This document shows positions 30,832 to 43,906 of a DNA stretch of 64,000 nucleotides, in pieces. A program made the translations under genes and the position numbers. The notes beneath the pieces are model-generated. The model saw only the letters and a list, made by a program, of their open reading frames with translations, was not told the origin of the DNA and did no database searches. How positions within the stretch are numbered: the stretch's first letter is position 1; every line of letters begins with the position of its first letter. Origin of the DNA: Strongylocentrotus droebachiensis (lineage: Eukaryota > Echinodermata > Echinoidea > Camarodonta > Strongylocentrotidae); NCBI GenBank assembly GCA_035222895.1, contig JAVYIG010007163.1, forward strand, positions 42,176 to 106,175, in the 5' to 3' direction.

Positions 30832-33050
30832 TTATCACTCGATAAACATAGTTTCTCTCGATAAACACTGTTTATCTCGATAAACCATGTTTATCGACCG
30901 ATAAACACGGTTTATCGAAAAGCAGAGTTACTCGTTTTTCGCCGGGAGTGGGCGCTTTTCCAAGTTGAACTCAAAGAGATTCGATCATACATATATGTCC
31001 TCCGGAGGAGGACTAGAGGGGCAGCTAAATTGTTACCTTTGACATTCCATAGGTTTTGCATGGGATGCATTATTATTTGTGCCATTTGAACGATGTTGAA
31101 GGGTCAATGTTTATTCATGATTAATGACTTACAAAATGCGCCAATTACTGTTTATTTTGATAGGCCATCAACAACATGTTTTACAATACTGATAACGATA
31201 ATTAAAATGATAATATTAGTACTAACAACAATAATGTCATGGGCCTATGAATAATAACCCTTTTCTCAAATTCTGAATAGCGATGTTAATTACCTTGTCA
31301 TTTCGGCACCAACTTATTTTTCATTTATCTTTGCTCCCCCCACCCCCCCCCCCCCTCTATTGTAGAACATTTTACTGCATAAACTTGTGCCCTGCTTACT
31401 CTCTTAATATATTTCCTCCTTCTCCCTCATTAGGAAAGATGATTAAATCTATCTCGCTGCTGCCAGATCTAAAAAATTACAAGGTCGGACAACAATTATT
31501 CATGCATACATAAGACTGCACCAGCACCGTCACACCCCCACCCCCCCCCGCCCCATTGAGGAAATGGGGGGGGGGGCAAAACGCTTTGTGTCAGGGACTG
31601 CAGAACGGCTGGGCTCGGGGGCTCGAGCCCCCCTCACTTTTTGAGAAAGTTTGTTACAGAAAAAAAGAAAGAAAGACAAAGAACTAATAAGTGACCTGCC
31701 AATAAATTAATGTCACATGCAAATTTAATGAGGTATCAAAATATGCTCATCTGACCGTAATTAAATGCCTAAAACCCCAGAGCTTACGGGGGCCCCGACC
31801 CCGGACCCCACCAAGGGTCCTAGGGTTCCCTCGATGCTCATCTAACCGTAATTAAATGCCTAAAACCCCTGAGCTTCCTGGGGCTCTGCCCCATGAACTC
31901 CCCGCCAATTAGTGACCTGCCAGTGTCACAAATAAGGTATCTAAATATGCTTATCTGACTGTAATTTAATGCCTAAAACCCCTGAACTTCCGGGGGCTCA
32001 GCCCCTTGACCCCCTGCCGGGGCTCAGGCCCTGGACCCCATACCAATTTACGCTCTACCTGATCGTTAATACTCCATTTTGAAAAACGTTCCGCGGGGCC
32101 TGCATGTAACGTGTAAGAGTGGTGGTGATGCTGATTATTTTCTTCTGCCCCCCCCCCCTTCCTAACGTTTTTGCTCATTACGCCACTACCCCTGGAAGGT
32201 GAGCCACTGGATTGTTTGCCCCCCCCCCCCCATCCCAAACTGCTCCTGGCGCGCCTGCACACCTCAATCATACAGCATTATGATTACAGAGTGCCATCAT
32301 AATCACCACCATCATCACATATCTTTCACAAAATAAGAAAATGAAAAGAAACGACTTAAGCAGCAGTACTAAGCAGTACTATATTACATCGAGACAAGAA
32401 AAATAACACATGAATGGGGGGGGGGGGGGAGGTGGAAGGCTGCTTCTCTTTAATAAATTTAGAAATATTTTATAATATTTTAAAATGAAATCAATATGAT
32501 TAATTCAATTATCAACATCCTATGGAAAGCACAGGTATTTACTGAGTTTTACGAGTACTTTTTAACGTGACATTATTGTTGTTATTACTACTATTACTGT
32601 GTACCATTATTATTGTTGTTCACCAGATATTATCATTATTATTATTGTTATTAGTACTGTAAAACATTTTGTTGATGGCGAATCAACAAACAGGAATTGG
32701 AGTCTTTTGTAAGGCATTGCTCATAAACATTGGCCGCCCGAAATCGTTCAAATAATAATGCATCCCATGCAAACCTAAAGAATGTCAAAGGTAACAATTT
32801 AGCTGCCCCTCTAGTCCTCCTCCGGAGGACATGCTATTAAACTATGAGCGAATCTCTTTGAGTTCAACTTGGAAAAGCGCCCACTCCCGACGAAAAACAA
32901 ATAACTCTGCTTTTCGAATAACAGTATATCGATATATAGAGTTTATCGCCGCGCCGTTTGACCAATAATTCAGATAAACACTGTTTATCGAGCGATAAAC
33001 ATTGTTTTTTCGGCGATAAACAGTATTTATCTGACTTATTGGTCAAATGG
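30832..33050. mobile_element. Long-TIR element with GATAAAC hairpin ends, ~2.2 kb
   Basis: 30832-31090 and 32745-33050 are imperfect inverted copies, recognisable by 'CTCCGGAGGAGGACTAGAGG', 'GAGTGGGCGCTTTTCCAAG' and the paired 'TTTGCATGGGATGCATTATT'. The extreme ends consist of alternating GATAAACA / TGTTTATC words forming hairpins, and the right end has its own palindrome (about 32950-33060). The interior (31150-32700) has poly-C/G runs and a ~110-bp GC-rich triplication at 31730-32040. It resembles 36290-37420 outside the element. No transposase seen; exact ends and target duplication not fixed. Confidence 0.6.
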
Positions 33051-33950
33051 CGCGCCGTATACGTACACTGTGCATGCAGGAAGGAAAGGCGTACGTGCTC
33101 CATGGAGTTTATGACGTAATGCTAAATATAGATATTATCAGCTTCTATGGCAATACTCATCAACGCCTGTTCAGCAGCTAGATGAGGGTAAAGCATAGAG
33201 TTGTTATATATACATCTCTGTGCGGTACAGTTTCTGAAAAGGGAACTAAGTTGATTCAAGAGCCACCTTGAACTGCTCCAAAGAAGGCAGTTCAACGATG
33301 ATTTGAGGTAGCTCGTCCGAACTTCAACAAGAAGAAGAAAATGTTGTTGTCTCCTTTTTTTCTTTTCCAAGTTAAGGAATACGTTAAAGCACATAGAAAC
33401 TGTGACAAATCTCTATTTAATATGTAAACAGACATTCTCTTTTTACTATCTTTCTCAGCAAGCTCTATAAGGGTCATACATAATAAGGCCAATGTTCAGA
33501 CACAAGTTAGTGATGGCAAATGAAGTTTTGATGATGATGATGATGGTGATAGTGGTGCATGGTGGTGATCATGATGAAGATGATGAAGATGATGAAGATG
33601 ATGATGATGATGATGATGATGATATCGTGACTCATGTGATCCACGCCTTTTGAAATCCCTTTCTGCCTATTCTTCGCGAGACCGACAAGCTAGAAAGCTT
33701 TAAGTAACCCTTAAAACCCTCCTTTTGGGGGGGGGGGGTTCTCAAGTATGTGTAGTACATTACTATTGGAGGAGCGAGCGCCTTCGAATGTTTGAAACAA
33801 TGGCGCCATACGAGTGATGTGGATCATCATCATCACCATCATGAAGACGGTGGTGATCGAGGGTGATGGTGAGGATGGAGATGATGATGCCGTGATGATG
33901 GTGATGGTGGTGGTAAATGATGATGATGATAATGTTCGAGACATTCTCTT
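33051..33950. other. Unassigned DNA with trinucleotide (GAT)n stretches
   Basis: (GATGAT)n-like tracts occur at 33525-33620 and 33820-33940. Short frames at 33122-33492 on the minus strand are not recognised and look like background. No gene called. Confidence 0.5.
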
Positions 33951-33954
33951 TTTA

Positions 33955-34372
33955 TGATCTCTTTCTCTCTCTCTCTCTCTCTCTTTTTTTCTTTCCCCCT
34001 CTCTAGCTGTCTCTCCCTGTCTCTCTCTCTCTCTCTCTCTTTCTCACACACACACAATCTCTCTCTCTCTCTATCTCCCTGTCTCTCTATCACTCTCTCT
34101 CTCTCTCTCTCTCTTCTCTCCCTCTGTCTCTATCTCTGTCTCTCCCTGTCTCTCTCTCTCTCTTTCTCACACACTCTCTCTATCTTCCTGTCTCTCTCTC
34201 TCTCTTTCTCACACACACATACACACACACACTCTCTCTCTCTCTTTCTCTCTCCATCTCTCTCTCTGTCTCTCTGTTTCTCCCTGTCTCTCTCTCTTTC
34301 TCACACACTCTCTCTTTCCCTGTCTCTCTCTCTCTCTCTCTATCTCTCACACATGCACTCTCTCTCTCTCTG
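33955..34372. repeat. (CT)n low-complexity tract with CACACA interruptions
   Basis: About 400 bp of CTCTCT with CTCTCCCTGT and TCACACACAC interruptions. Ser/Leu- or Arg/Glu-rich frames on either strand are artefacts of this composition. Confidence 0.9.
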
Positions 34373-36280
34373 TAATATAATACATGTATTATGTTTCTCT
34401 TCAAATTCAGGAACGTTTAGTTTCTAGCCATCCTAAAAAGAAAATACCATTGACTACGGAAACTAATCGAACATACAAACAAACAAGCAAACATTCCTCA
34501 TAACAAATATGGTATCATAAAAGGAATTAAAACACTTTCTAGTGATACTAAGCAAAGCCATGATTATAAGAGCTATAATCGATCCGACTTGAGTTTCCAA
34601 ACTTTGTTGAGGGGTTTAGTATTTATCAACTCCATCGACCCCCTATTGGGGTTTATTACGGCGTTATCTTCTGGAAAAAAGTGTTTAAAATTACTAGATA
34701 TCTAAGTCTTAAATGAATTAATATATTTCAAAATATCACTTTATATTCGAACATGAGGTGCAGCATTTTAATCTACTTCATCTGATGATATACGTGCGGG
34801 GGTTTCATGGAGTCTAAATTCTACTCATTTCAGTCAAACGTATTGTTATGACAGCCATTCAACATGTTCAAAAGTGATTCATGATTTTTCACAAAGGTTC
34901 TGAACTTTGCTTACAATACATCATCATAATACGTCATGTATGGAATAAACATGACTGTATACAAACGATGACGATCCCATAACTTCATTCACTGACGTAC
35001 AATCGAAGCTGTTGGGCGTTTAACATTGAGACGTCATTGAATTAAGCTTGGTTCGGAGGAGAATAAAACAAAACTCTTTTGAATAATACAGTACAAATAA
35101 AATACGTCCCAACTACGTCAGAGAGTACAAATGATATTTTTTAAAGTCTTACTTCACAGAGCAGGTTCCGGTGAAGCTAAAATAAGTTGTGAGTTTTTTG
35201 TTCGTTTTTATGCCACTTTGACAGAAATTGATAATAGAATAAACTAAAAATGTCCTCTGAAAAGAATTGCTCTTCAATGCCCTCATACTTAAAATACGGA
35301 GAGGAAAAAATAGATTGTTTGGACCAATAAATTAATTACTATTAAAGTTATTACGCTCAAGAGAATAAACACAGTGTCAATTTGGAACGCTTCCACAGAT
35401 GGTGATTACATAGTCCAGAATCTGGCCGGTTCTTTATATTACCTACACACTTGATTCAAGCCGCCGAAGATGGCGTTATTAACGAACTCATGCAGGGGGG
35501 CTCAACTCCGCTTCTGCATCCGTCTAGCCATGGGGAGATTTTGGAGGGTCAAAAGTGCACACTGCTTCCACTTATCGTATATTAGCCAATGAAGACGACA
35601 AATTTTTAGTGCACCAGCGAAATGGGGATTTTAGACTGCGCGCAGCGCGTAAAATATGTAAATTAAAATTTGGAATATTCATGAGCTCATTTCCACTTAT
35701 TAGCATATTATCGTAATGAAATAAAGACAATGCGCATGCGTTACTCTCGACAGAATCCTTGGGCCGAATAAATGTAGAACAAAGGTCAGAGTTGGGGAGG
35801 TGTGGGGGGGGGGGGGGGGGGTGGGGAGGGGGGTAATAAACTTTCAAATGGTTGTGACTTAGTTGAGGCCACAAACTTCACTGTCACCAGGGTGCAAAGT
35901 ACATTGACAAAAATTAAGTTCAGTTAAAAAGCAAAAATAATGATCCCATTTCACCGTGGTACTATTTTTTACCTCTTTTTTTGTGTGTTTTATTTTGATC
36001 GTTTATTTACTTAAGTATTTTTTAAATCAGACAAATTGCACTGATCATTAATTTAGCCCACTTAACAAGTGATATTTTCATATTTCTAGTGTCCAAATAA
36101 TGAATCATTCTCGCCTCGCCTTCAATGATCTTTCATATTGTGCCCCATCCCCAATGAAATTTCAATTTTGCCTCGTTCTTTTCATTCTTGCATTCGTCGC
36201 CACTGATTTTTTAAATAATTTGCCACCCCCCCCCTAGTCTCTATTACCCTCCCTCCTCCATCCTCACCACAATTACCTAT
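34373..36280. other. Unassigned AT-rich DNA
   Basis: No coding region, TIR pair or RNA gene found. A G-run sits at about 35806-35830, and an alternating GCGCGCAGCGCG stretch near 35638-35650. Confidence 0.45.
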
Positions 36281-36289
36281 GCTGTCATT

Positions 36290-37420
36290 TTGGCATTGAC
36301 TTATTCTTTATTTAACACCCCCCCCCCCCCCCACCCCATCTCTATTGTAAACCATTTATTATATTGCATTTATACTTAAGTCTTGCCCACTCTCCTGTTA
36401 CATTTCCGCTCTTTCTCTCTCATTAGGAAAGATGGTTAAATCTATCTCGCTGATGCCAGATATAAACAAACATCAAAAGGTCGAACACCATACTCAATTC
36501 TAAACAAGACTGCATCAGCCCCTATCTCACCTCAGTCATCCAGCATTATCATTACAGAGTGCCTACATCATCATAATCACCAGCATCATCACATATATTT
36601 CTCAAAATACTGACGTTTCCATAGGACCTACTACCCTCCCTCCTCCATACACGCCCCCCCCCCCCATCACCACCATCATGATCATACATGGTGTCATTTT
36701 GGCAATGAGTTACTATTCATTTAACTTCCCCCGCACCCTCCCCCCCCCCTTCTCTATTGTAAACCATTTTTATACTGCATTTATACTTTAACCTTGACCA
36801 CTCTCTTATTACATTCCCCCTTCTCTCTCATTAGAAAATATGATTATAATCACCAGCATCATCACATAACTTCCAAAAAATAAGAAAATAAATAGAAAGA
36901 ATTAAGCAGTATTAACTAATTTTACATTTATGAAATAAATTTTATTAACATTTATGAAATAATTTTTCTATGATGAACTTTTAAAATACAACCTGAACTA
37001 AAGAAGGTAACAAATGAACGGGGGAGGGGTGGCTGTCGTCTCTTGAACTTAAAATTGTTCAGTTGTATAATTTTACTATAGATTTAGAAAATTAGATATA
37101 TTAAAATAAAATCCATATGATTTATTCAATTATCAACATGCTACATTACTATGTAAAGCATGGGTATATATAGTCAAACCTGCTTTAGTGACCACCTGTC
37201 TACAAAGACCACATTTTTTGTTTCCCTTGAAAATGGTTTTTCATTGAAACATGTACTAAAGGAACCTGTCTACATAGACCACTTTTTGTGTTTCCCTTGG
37301 GCGGTTGCTTTGAGTACTTTTTCTTTTAAGTTGGACATTTTTGTTCATTGTCATCATTATTACTTATAACTATCATTATTATTATCCTCTAATTATTACT
37401 AATAGTATTACAGTACTACT
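36290..37420. repeat. Second copy of the interior of the 30.8-33.0 kb element
   Basis: Shares, in order, the blocks 'CTCTATTGTAAACCATTT', 'CATTAGGAAAGATGGTTAAA', 'ATCTATCTCGCTGATGCCAG', the TCATCATAATCACCAGCATC block, 'AATCCATATGATTTATTCAA' and a GAGTACTTTTT block with 31320-32640. The first part is duplicated within it (36340-36470 and 36750-36850). It lacks the GATAAAC inverted termini. It carries an extra insert at about 37165-37320. Confidence 0.6.
37165..37320. repeat. Short interspersed repeat with two ~80-bp units
   Basis: Two related units contain 'ACCTGTCTACAAAGACCAC' and 'ACCTGTCTACATAGACCAC', followed by a TTTCCCTTG stretch. The related sequence at 32545-32565 lacks this block, so it is an insertion. 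Family not identified. Confidence 0.55.
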
Positions 37421-39140
37421 ATTGTACTATTCCTACATATTTCATTTCATTTCCCCCACCTTGAAATTAGTATCCAGTTCAGCATCCCTAATAAATTGGT
37501 CAGAATTTGAATTCAGATTAAATATAAAAAACTACCTGTATCTTACATGTACACACATTTAAAAGAACAAATACTTTTATGATCCTCGATATACCTCTTC
37601 TTCTTCTTCTGGTAATATTCAAAGGGCTATACAGCTTATCACGAAGATCAACTAGTGAAGGGGTGTGAGGAAGACAGATGATATTTTTTTAATGGGATAA
37701 GGGCATTAGATGCCTCAAGAGTAGTCCCTTGCAGTTCGACCTGGCAGGACTGTCGGCATACATTTGCTGGAAGCCAGTTCCATTATTAAACTTCGGGACG
37801 GAGCGTTGGACAAATTACAAACTGATCTATGTCGCTTCTGGCTTGGTTCTCCCGTGTTTGTGATATGTGAAGGAAACTAGGGCTTTCAAGGGAAAGGCAG
37901 CGAGACCATTGACTACCTTGTGCACAATTCCCAGTCTACCTGCAGAGTGCCTTGTAGATAAGGTAATACAAACAAAAAGAGAGAAAGCAAATAAGATTAA
38001 AACTAGCTTCACTACATTCGATTTTTTTTTTATAGTACCTTCCCACTTTTAGGTCATACATTTTAGTTTTATTACAAAATGATATACTTATGTCTATCTG
38101 ATAGGGCCTTTTTTGAAGAGTAGAGTAAAGGTTTATATTCATTTCCAATTATTGAACAAGGAACTTTAAAATTGTTTTTCTTATATTATTATTATTATTT
38201 GTGAAACATTTGCTACATACAACAGACAGTACATGTAGAGGTAGAAGTCTATTGAATAATTTTAAGTTGTTTATAAACATAGGAGTATCCAGGCCTACTG
38301 TTAGTTGTTTGATTTTGTGAGAAAAATTGTGATAGATATGTAATATTGAAGAAGAAACAAAATCCCTTTGAGTACGTATTGTAATATCATGCTGAGGGAA
38401 TAAAGCGATTTGTTTATTAAGCAACACCGTAGTTTGTCACCTAAATAAAGCTAGAGAATAAATGAGAATTACAAGATATAATGCAACATTATAATTAAGA
38501 TGGTAATTGGTAATTATTCCAAGATGAGTGCGATGTTGGCATGGGCTTAGCCTTAGATTATACAGCCTGAATATTTTCGAACTTTATACAAACATACCTT
38601 GCCAGAGTTCAACTTAGGTGTCCTGTTCCTGAGATCTACACCATAACATATGATGATCAGGTACAGGTAGTCTCTGTTGCACATCTGTGGTCATTATCTG
38701 CTTTTTGGTTCCATAGGATCTACAATTAAAAGAAAACAGAAACTTAATAAGGTTCGTGCAAGTAATACTAATAAGAGTATCAAATGCTTGCATTATTTAT
38801 CAATATCAGTTTATAACTTGGTTCATGTCCTTTAGACTAGAGTTAGAAATACCCATGCCATACCAAATAAAAAGGGGGTAGCGAATAGTCCTGAAACTTT
38901 ACTGTAAACAAGGTAAATATTCGGACATTAGTAATACGCAAATAACATAAACATATTTTCTCTCTAAACATGTCATTTTCCTCTAAATATTTCAAACAAG
39001 GCACAGTGCCAGAACTTAGAAGTTAGAGCACAATATATTTGTCTACACGTATTTTGTACTACAGTAACAGTAATTCGACTTTTCAGCTTGAGCTCCTACA
39101 ATGCGGAGACATAAGCCCGAATCCAGGCCCCCCCCCAGTC
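37421..39140. other. Unassigned DNA, possible exon-like stretch at 38605-38720
   Basis: On the minus strand 38605-38720 has an acceptor-like TTGTAG and a donor-like GCAAG/GTATG, but every frame contains a stop. It is therefore at most a non-coding exon. No other gene signal. Confidence 0.3.
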
Positions 39141-39144
39141 GTAA

Positions 39145-39916
39145 AAAAATAGGAAAAAAATAGGGGAAAAACAGGGAAAAAATAGTCCCGAAAATATATT
39201 TTTTTTCTATTTTTTCCCTATTTTTTTAAAAGGAAAAAATAGGGAAAAAATAGTTTTGGAAATAGGAAAAAAATAGGTTTGAAACAATTTTTTCTATTTT
39301 TTTCCTATTTTTTTCCTATTTTTCAGACCTGAAAATAGGAAATAAATAGGGAAAAAATAGTGTAGAAAAAAGTGAAGAAAATAGTAAAAAAATAGTGATA
39401 ACTAGGTGCTTAGTGAACAGTGAAAAATAGTGAGGAAATAGGAAAAAAATAGTGAGAAAATAGGAAAAAAATAGTAAGAAAATAGGAAAAAATAGTAAGA
39501 AAATAGGGAAAAATAGGAAAAAAATAGTAAGGAAATAGAAAAAAAATAGTAAGAAAATAGGAAAAAATAGTAAGAAAATAGGAAAAAAATAGTAAGAAAA
39601 TAGGGAAAAATAGTAAGAAAATAGGAAAAAAATAGTGAGAAAATAGGAAAAAAATACTAAGAAAATAGGAAAAAATAGTAAGAAAATAGGGAAAAATAGG
39701 AAAAAAATAGTAAGGAAATAGAAAAAAATAGTAAGAAAATAGGAAAAAATAGTAAGAAACTAGGAAAAAAATAGTAAGAAAATAGGGAAAAATAGTAAGA
39801 AAATAGGAAAAAAATAGTAAGGAAATAGGAAAAAAATAGTAGGAAAATAGGAAAAAAATAGTAAAAAAATAGGGGAAAATAGTAAGAAAATAGGAAAAAA
39901 ATAGTAAGGAAATAGG
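39145..39916. repeat. A-rich minisatellite array 1 (GGAAAAAAATAGTAAGAAAA type)
   Basis: About 770 bp of imperfect repeats built from AATAGGAAAAA, AATAGTAAGAAA and AATAGTGAGAA words, with some inverted pieces (CTATTTTTTTCC) in 39195-39330. Phe/Leu/Tyr-rich reading frames on the minus strand are artefacts. The same motif family reappears at 43175-43840. Confidence 0.9.
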
Positions 39917-39934
39917 GGGGAGGGGATCACTCAT

Positions 39935-41445
39935 CCTTTACTTTCATGGATTTCTCAAGCACTACCATCTCACATATCCAGTCAACGACTCTGTACATTC
40001 AACTAAATCATACAGTGCAAACTTGATATAAAGAGATCAGTTATACCTGAAATGACAAGGTAATTTACCAGCTTTTGGGGGTTAAGATTTCTTGGTTGCA
40101 CATGACCTCATTGTCAAAAGTTTCCACTGTAGAATAGTCACCCTACTCCTACAGCTCTTTTCTCTGCATCGATGCACCTACTCAGTTTGCCAAATTCACT
40201 TCATCCTTTCAGTCCAACCCATTCAGTAGAACATTTAAAATAGTCAATGGGTATATGGAAAATGTTATACAGTCCATGCCTATTATAACAAACATGGATA
40301 CACCAAGATTTTATTATCAGGCAATTCTCATCAGTCCCAATTTTAAACAAACCAATGTGTTCAGTAACTTGAGTATAACATGATTTCATTTTAACAAGGA
40401 AATTGGCTTGGTCCCGAGCACCTCGTTATAATGGCAGTGGACAAAAAGAATAAAAGGGAATGTGTCAAATAAAATACATGTACTTTATTTTCGAGAGGTA
40501 AACACAATGACATGAGTTTAGTATAGTATGTGTGTTCATATAAGCAACTAAATAAAAGAACTTAACTGATATTTACAATCTTTGGTTAAGTACTGTAGTG
40601 TACATGTTGTAGTAATAGAGTTGTTCATGGTTTGCTGTGATTATACTCTAAAAAAAAAAGAAAGACGAATGCGACTGCGTCTCCTATATGCCTCCGCCTT
40701 AAAAAAAATATCATCCACCTAGAATGTAGCTTTCTATTTTTGTTCAAATAAAGTATTCAGGTGAGTTTCAGGACTATTACTGAGCCGATGCGGATATGCC
40801 AGGCGATCACAAGCTCTCTCCCTCACTAGTAACCAAATAAAGCAGTATTCTGGACATGAGAGTGTTGTTTTCTGTCTCTTTTATTACAATTTAATATTAC
40901 AAAGTGCTCTTAATAATGTAATAACATTTTCAAACCTCAAGAAAATCATGACAAATAATATTTTGTTCTCGTTATTTACAAAGATAACAAAATAAAATAA
41001 ATCATAAAACAGATTTTTCAACAATGCATGCATGCTTTATAGTACAGTTGACATGTTACATAATTTTCTCAATCTCAATTGAACTGTCAACATCTTAATA
41101 CAATCATCATAATCTAGAAACACTTACTACAAAATCAATGACATGTCATGTCATTGAGATATATATAAACAAGAAAATGACAGACTTACATGCTACTATT
41201 TTCAAATAGTTTTACAAAGTATACCATCATTACCATGTATCATTCATAAGTAATGGTCTTATGGTCCTTTATCTTCACAATATGCAGGCACTCATTGTGT
41301 ACACATACATGTTGTACTTGCCTATGAATCTCAATGATTAGACATAAGAATTACATAATAAAATGGAAACAAATACTAATGTAAAGGATACAGATGTTGG
41401 TCTTGCTGTTCACAGGCATCTAGTTAATCAAATGGTGGTTGTACG
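39935..41445. other. Unassigned DNA downstream of the 42-kb gene
   Basis: No gene recognised; AT-rich, with no TIR pairs that I could establish. Confidence 0.4.
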
Positions 41446-42660
41446 TTACATGTACATTGTAGCTTGATTAGTTTCAATGGATCTGTAAAGATATAAATGA
41501 AATGTGAGTTAGGGGTTAGAATAATCATGCATTGGTACATTTATGAACATGCAATTAATACTTAGTACAAGTATTTATGTATTTCATAATGAAAAATTCA
41601 AAGGCACAGAACATGTGTGTACAAAAGTATGATAGCAAAAAAGATGCCAGGCTGACGACGAACGGATGGTGAAACAACGGAGTCATCAAAGAGCCGTCAA
41701 GGTGCATGAAATGTAAACCTCTCAGGTAGGCAATTAATTAGAGTTATTTTATTCTTAGATATATCGGGTGAACATACATAAAATAAAACATAAAACACAG
41801 AAAAGAAAATAGTAAAGGAACAATTTTTTGAAGAAAAAAATAAAAAGGAAAGAGAAAAATAATGTAGATCTAGGTAGAACTTGTGCCACCTGCAAATTAT
41901 TGTTCTAGCATAATGATGAGGTAAACTACTCTAATATTTTGATGTCAGATCTTAACTAACAAACATGAAATAAATATACCCAAACAAATTATCAACAATA
42001 GATTTAGATTTCTACTAAGTAAGGACATACCTCGCAGACACACTCTCGGACTTGGAAGACTTGCTCTTCTTCTTGCGTGGTGCTTTAGCAGGTTGTGTTT
42101 TCTGATTCCTAGAAAAATAATTTGAGATACAATTGAGCCTAAAACCACATCAAAACATTATATCATGCAAGGCAATATAATTGACAGACGTAGTAATGGT
42201 AAAAAATCTGAAATTTCTACGTGGATTTATTGTAATCACGTTTGTTTACATTCACTCATTCACTAACACTACAGACACGTACTACACTGCACTTGGGGAT
42301 TCACTACACTTCACTCAGCACTACATGGGAATATATTGATACGTAAAATAACATTCTATAAGCCTACTATGTCTATGAAGTAGCATTATATTCAAAAACA
42401 GACACAATAAAAATATATATATCATAATATAATTAAGTTTCAGAAATAAACGTACCTTTTCAGCTGTTTTCTGGGGCCAGTTCCGCCCGTCATTCGACAA
42501 CAAACTCGTTTCTCTACGAGTGGGACTAGTAATATTTTGAAAATTTGTCGGGCTCATTTTCTTGGGAAGAATCACTCAAATGGGATAAGGAGGCATCGGA
42601 GTATGAGGAGTCACTATCTCTTGATGAAATTTCATCGCTAGAATAATTGCTGGAAGACAT
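41446..42660 (-). CDS. Small three-exon gene, Ser/Asp-rich then basic, with one frameshift
   Basis: Exon 1: ATG at 42660 down to a donor GTACGT after 42456. Exon 2: 42108-42031 (donor GTATGT). Exon 3: 41482 to stop TAA at 41446-41448. The introns join in consistent phase (AG|G, then AG|A). The N-terminus is Ser/Asp-rich (SSDEISSRDSDSSYSDAS). After an A-run near 42530-42535 the frame that continues into exon 2 differs by one base, so either a nucleotide is missing or the gene is broken. The frame that continues has MTGGTGPRKQLKR, resembling the histone H3 tail around Lys14-Lys18, followed by a Lys/Ser-rich C-terminus (APRKKKSKSSKSES). A nuclear role is inferred from composition only. Family not recognised. 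Confidence 0.45.
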
Positions 42661-43174
42661 TTTGGTGTGATTTGGAGACGTTTGATGAACGAAAATCAGC
42701 AAAAGTCCGATGCGCACAGCAGTGTCAGTGGGGAAAAAAAATGACGGGTAATTTTCAAATTACATACGGGTACTTGCGTACTGTCCTCTACGTTGAAACT
42801 TTACTCACACATAGAACGGGAATATCTCGATCGAATGCTTTTTTTCCTTTTAATAAAGGAGAATTTTTTTTTGAAATTTCTATGTGTACATTTTCTTTTT
42901 ACACATGGTTTATGTATGGTTATCTTTGAGTGCACTAGTCACTACTATAGTTTTGTAAATAAAATCAAGAATATTAATAAAGGAACAAAATTTAAATTTC
43001 GTACATTTTCTTTTTACACATTGTTTATTTATGGTTATCTTTGAGCTCACTATTCAATATGTGACCCCACAGCTAAAAACCACCAATAAGTCGCAAAATG
43101 AACAACAGAGATAATGGCAGGAGAAGCGGGCTTTTTTAATAGGATGCCAGTCATAAACAATGAAAATATGCAAG
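42661..43174. other. Sequence upstream of the 42-kb gene
   Basis: It would contain the promoter and 5' UTR of the minus-strand gene; no clear core element was identified. A ~50-bp direct repeat, 'TACATTTTCTTTTTACACAT' plus flank, occurs at about 42886 and 43003. Confidence 0.4.
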
Positions 43175-43840
43175 TTTAGAAAATAGACAAAAAATAGTTT
43201 ACAAATTTGTATCATGTCATAAAAAATGTAAGTGCAAAAAATAGGAAGAAAATAGTACTCGCAAATAGGTAAAAAGAAGTCTGAAAAAGATTAAGGTGAA
43301 AAAATAGGGAAAAAATAGTCTGAAAAAGATTAAGGTGAAAAAATAGTGGAAAAATAGTCTGAAAAAGATTAAGATGAAAAAAATAGGGAAAAAATAGTCC
43401 TATTTTTTTCATATTTTTTTGGAGAAAATAGGAAAAAAATAGTCTGAAAAAGATGAAGGTGAAAAAATAGGGGAAAAATAGTTTGGTACTCGAAAATAGG
43501 AAAAAATAGAACTATTTTTTTCCTATTTTCTTTAAAAAAAATAGGAATAAAATAGTCCACAAAAGTTGAAGGTGAAAAAAATGGGGGAAAAATAGTTTGT
43601 GCTTGAAAATAGGAAAAAAATAAGACTATTTTTTTCCTGTTTTCTTATAGGAAATAGGAAAAAAATAGTCTGAAAAAAAATATAGGTGAAAAAAATAGGG
43701 AAAAAATAGTTTGTACTTGAAAATAGGAAAAAAATAGCCCTATTTTTTCCTATTTTCTTGAAGGAAATAGGGAAAAAATAGTCTGCATTTCCAGAAAATA
43801 GGGGAAAAATAGAGAAAAAATAGGGAAAAAATATATTTTC
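43175..43840. repeat. A-rich minisatellite array 2 (same family as 39145-39916)
   Basis: AATAGGAAAAAA and AATAGTCTGAAAAAGAT words repeat, with several short inverted pieces (CTATTTTTTTCCTATTTTC). It lies directly upstream of the plus-strand LINE. Phe-rich frames on the minus strand are artefacts. Confidence 0.88.
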
Positions 43841-43906
43841 GCAACACAAAAAACTACTAGGGCCACCTTTTCTACTGAGAGCAATCGTCGATATCCTCTG
43901 TCTCAA

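Noticed and set aside
33954..34427. 157-codon Ser/Leu-rich frame
   Set aside because: Product of a (CT)n low-complexity tract.
37827..38427. Short frames on both strands near 38 kb
   Set aside because: No splice context, no conserved motif, background length for AT-rich DNA.
39410..39934. 174-codon Phe/Tyr/Leu-rich 'membrane protein' on the minus strand
   Set aside because: Direct translation of the A-rich minisatellite; periodic and without any start context.
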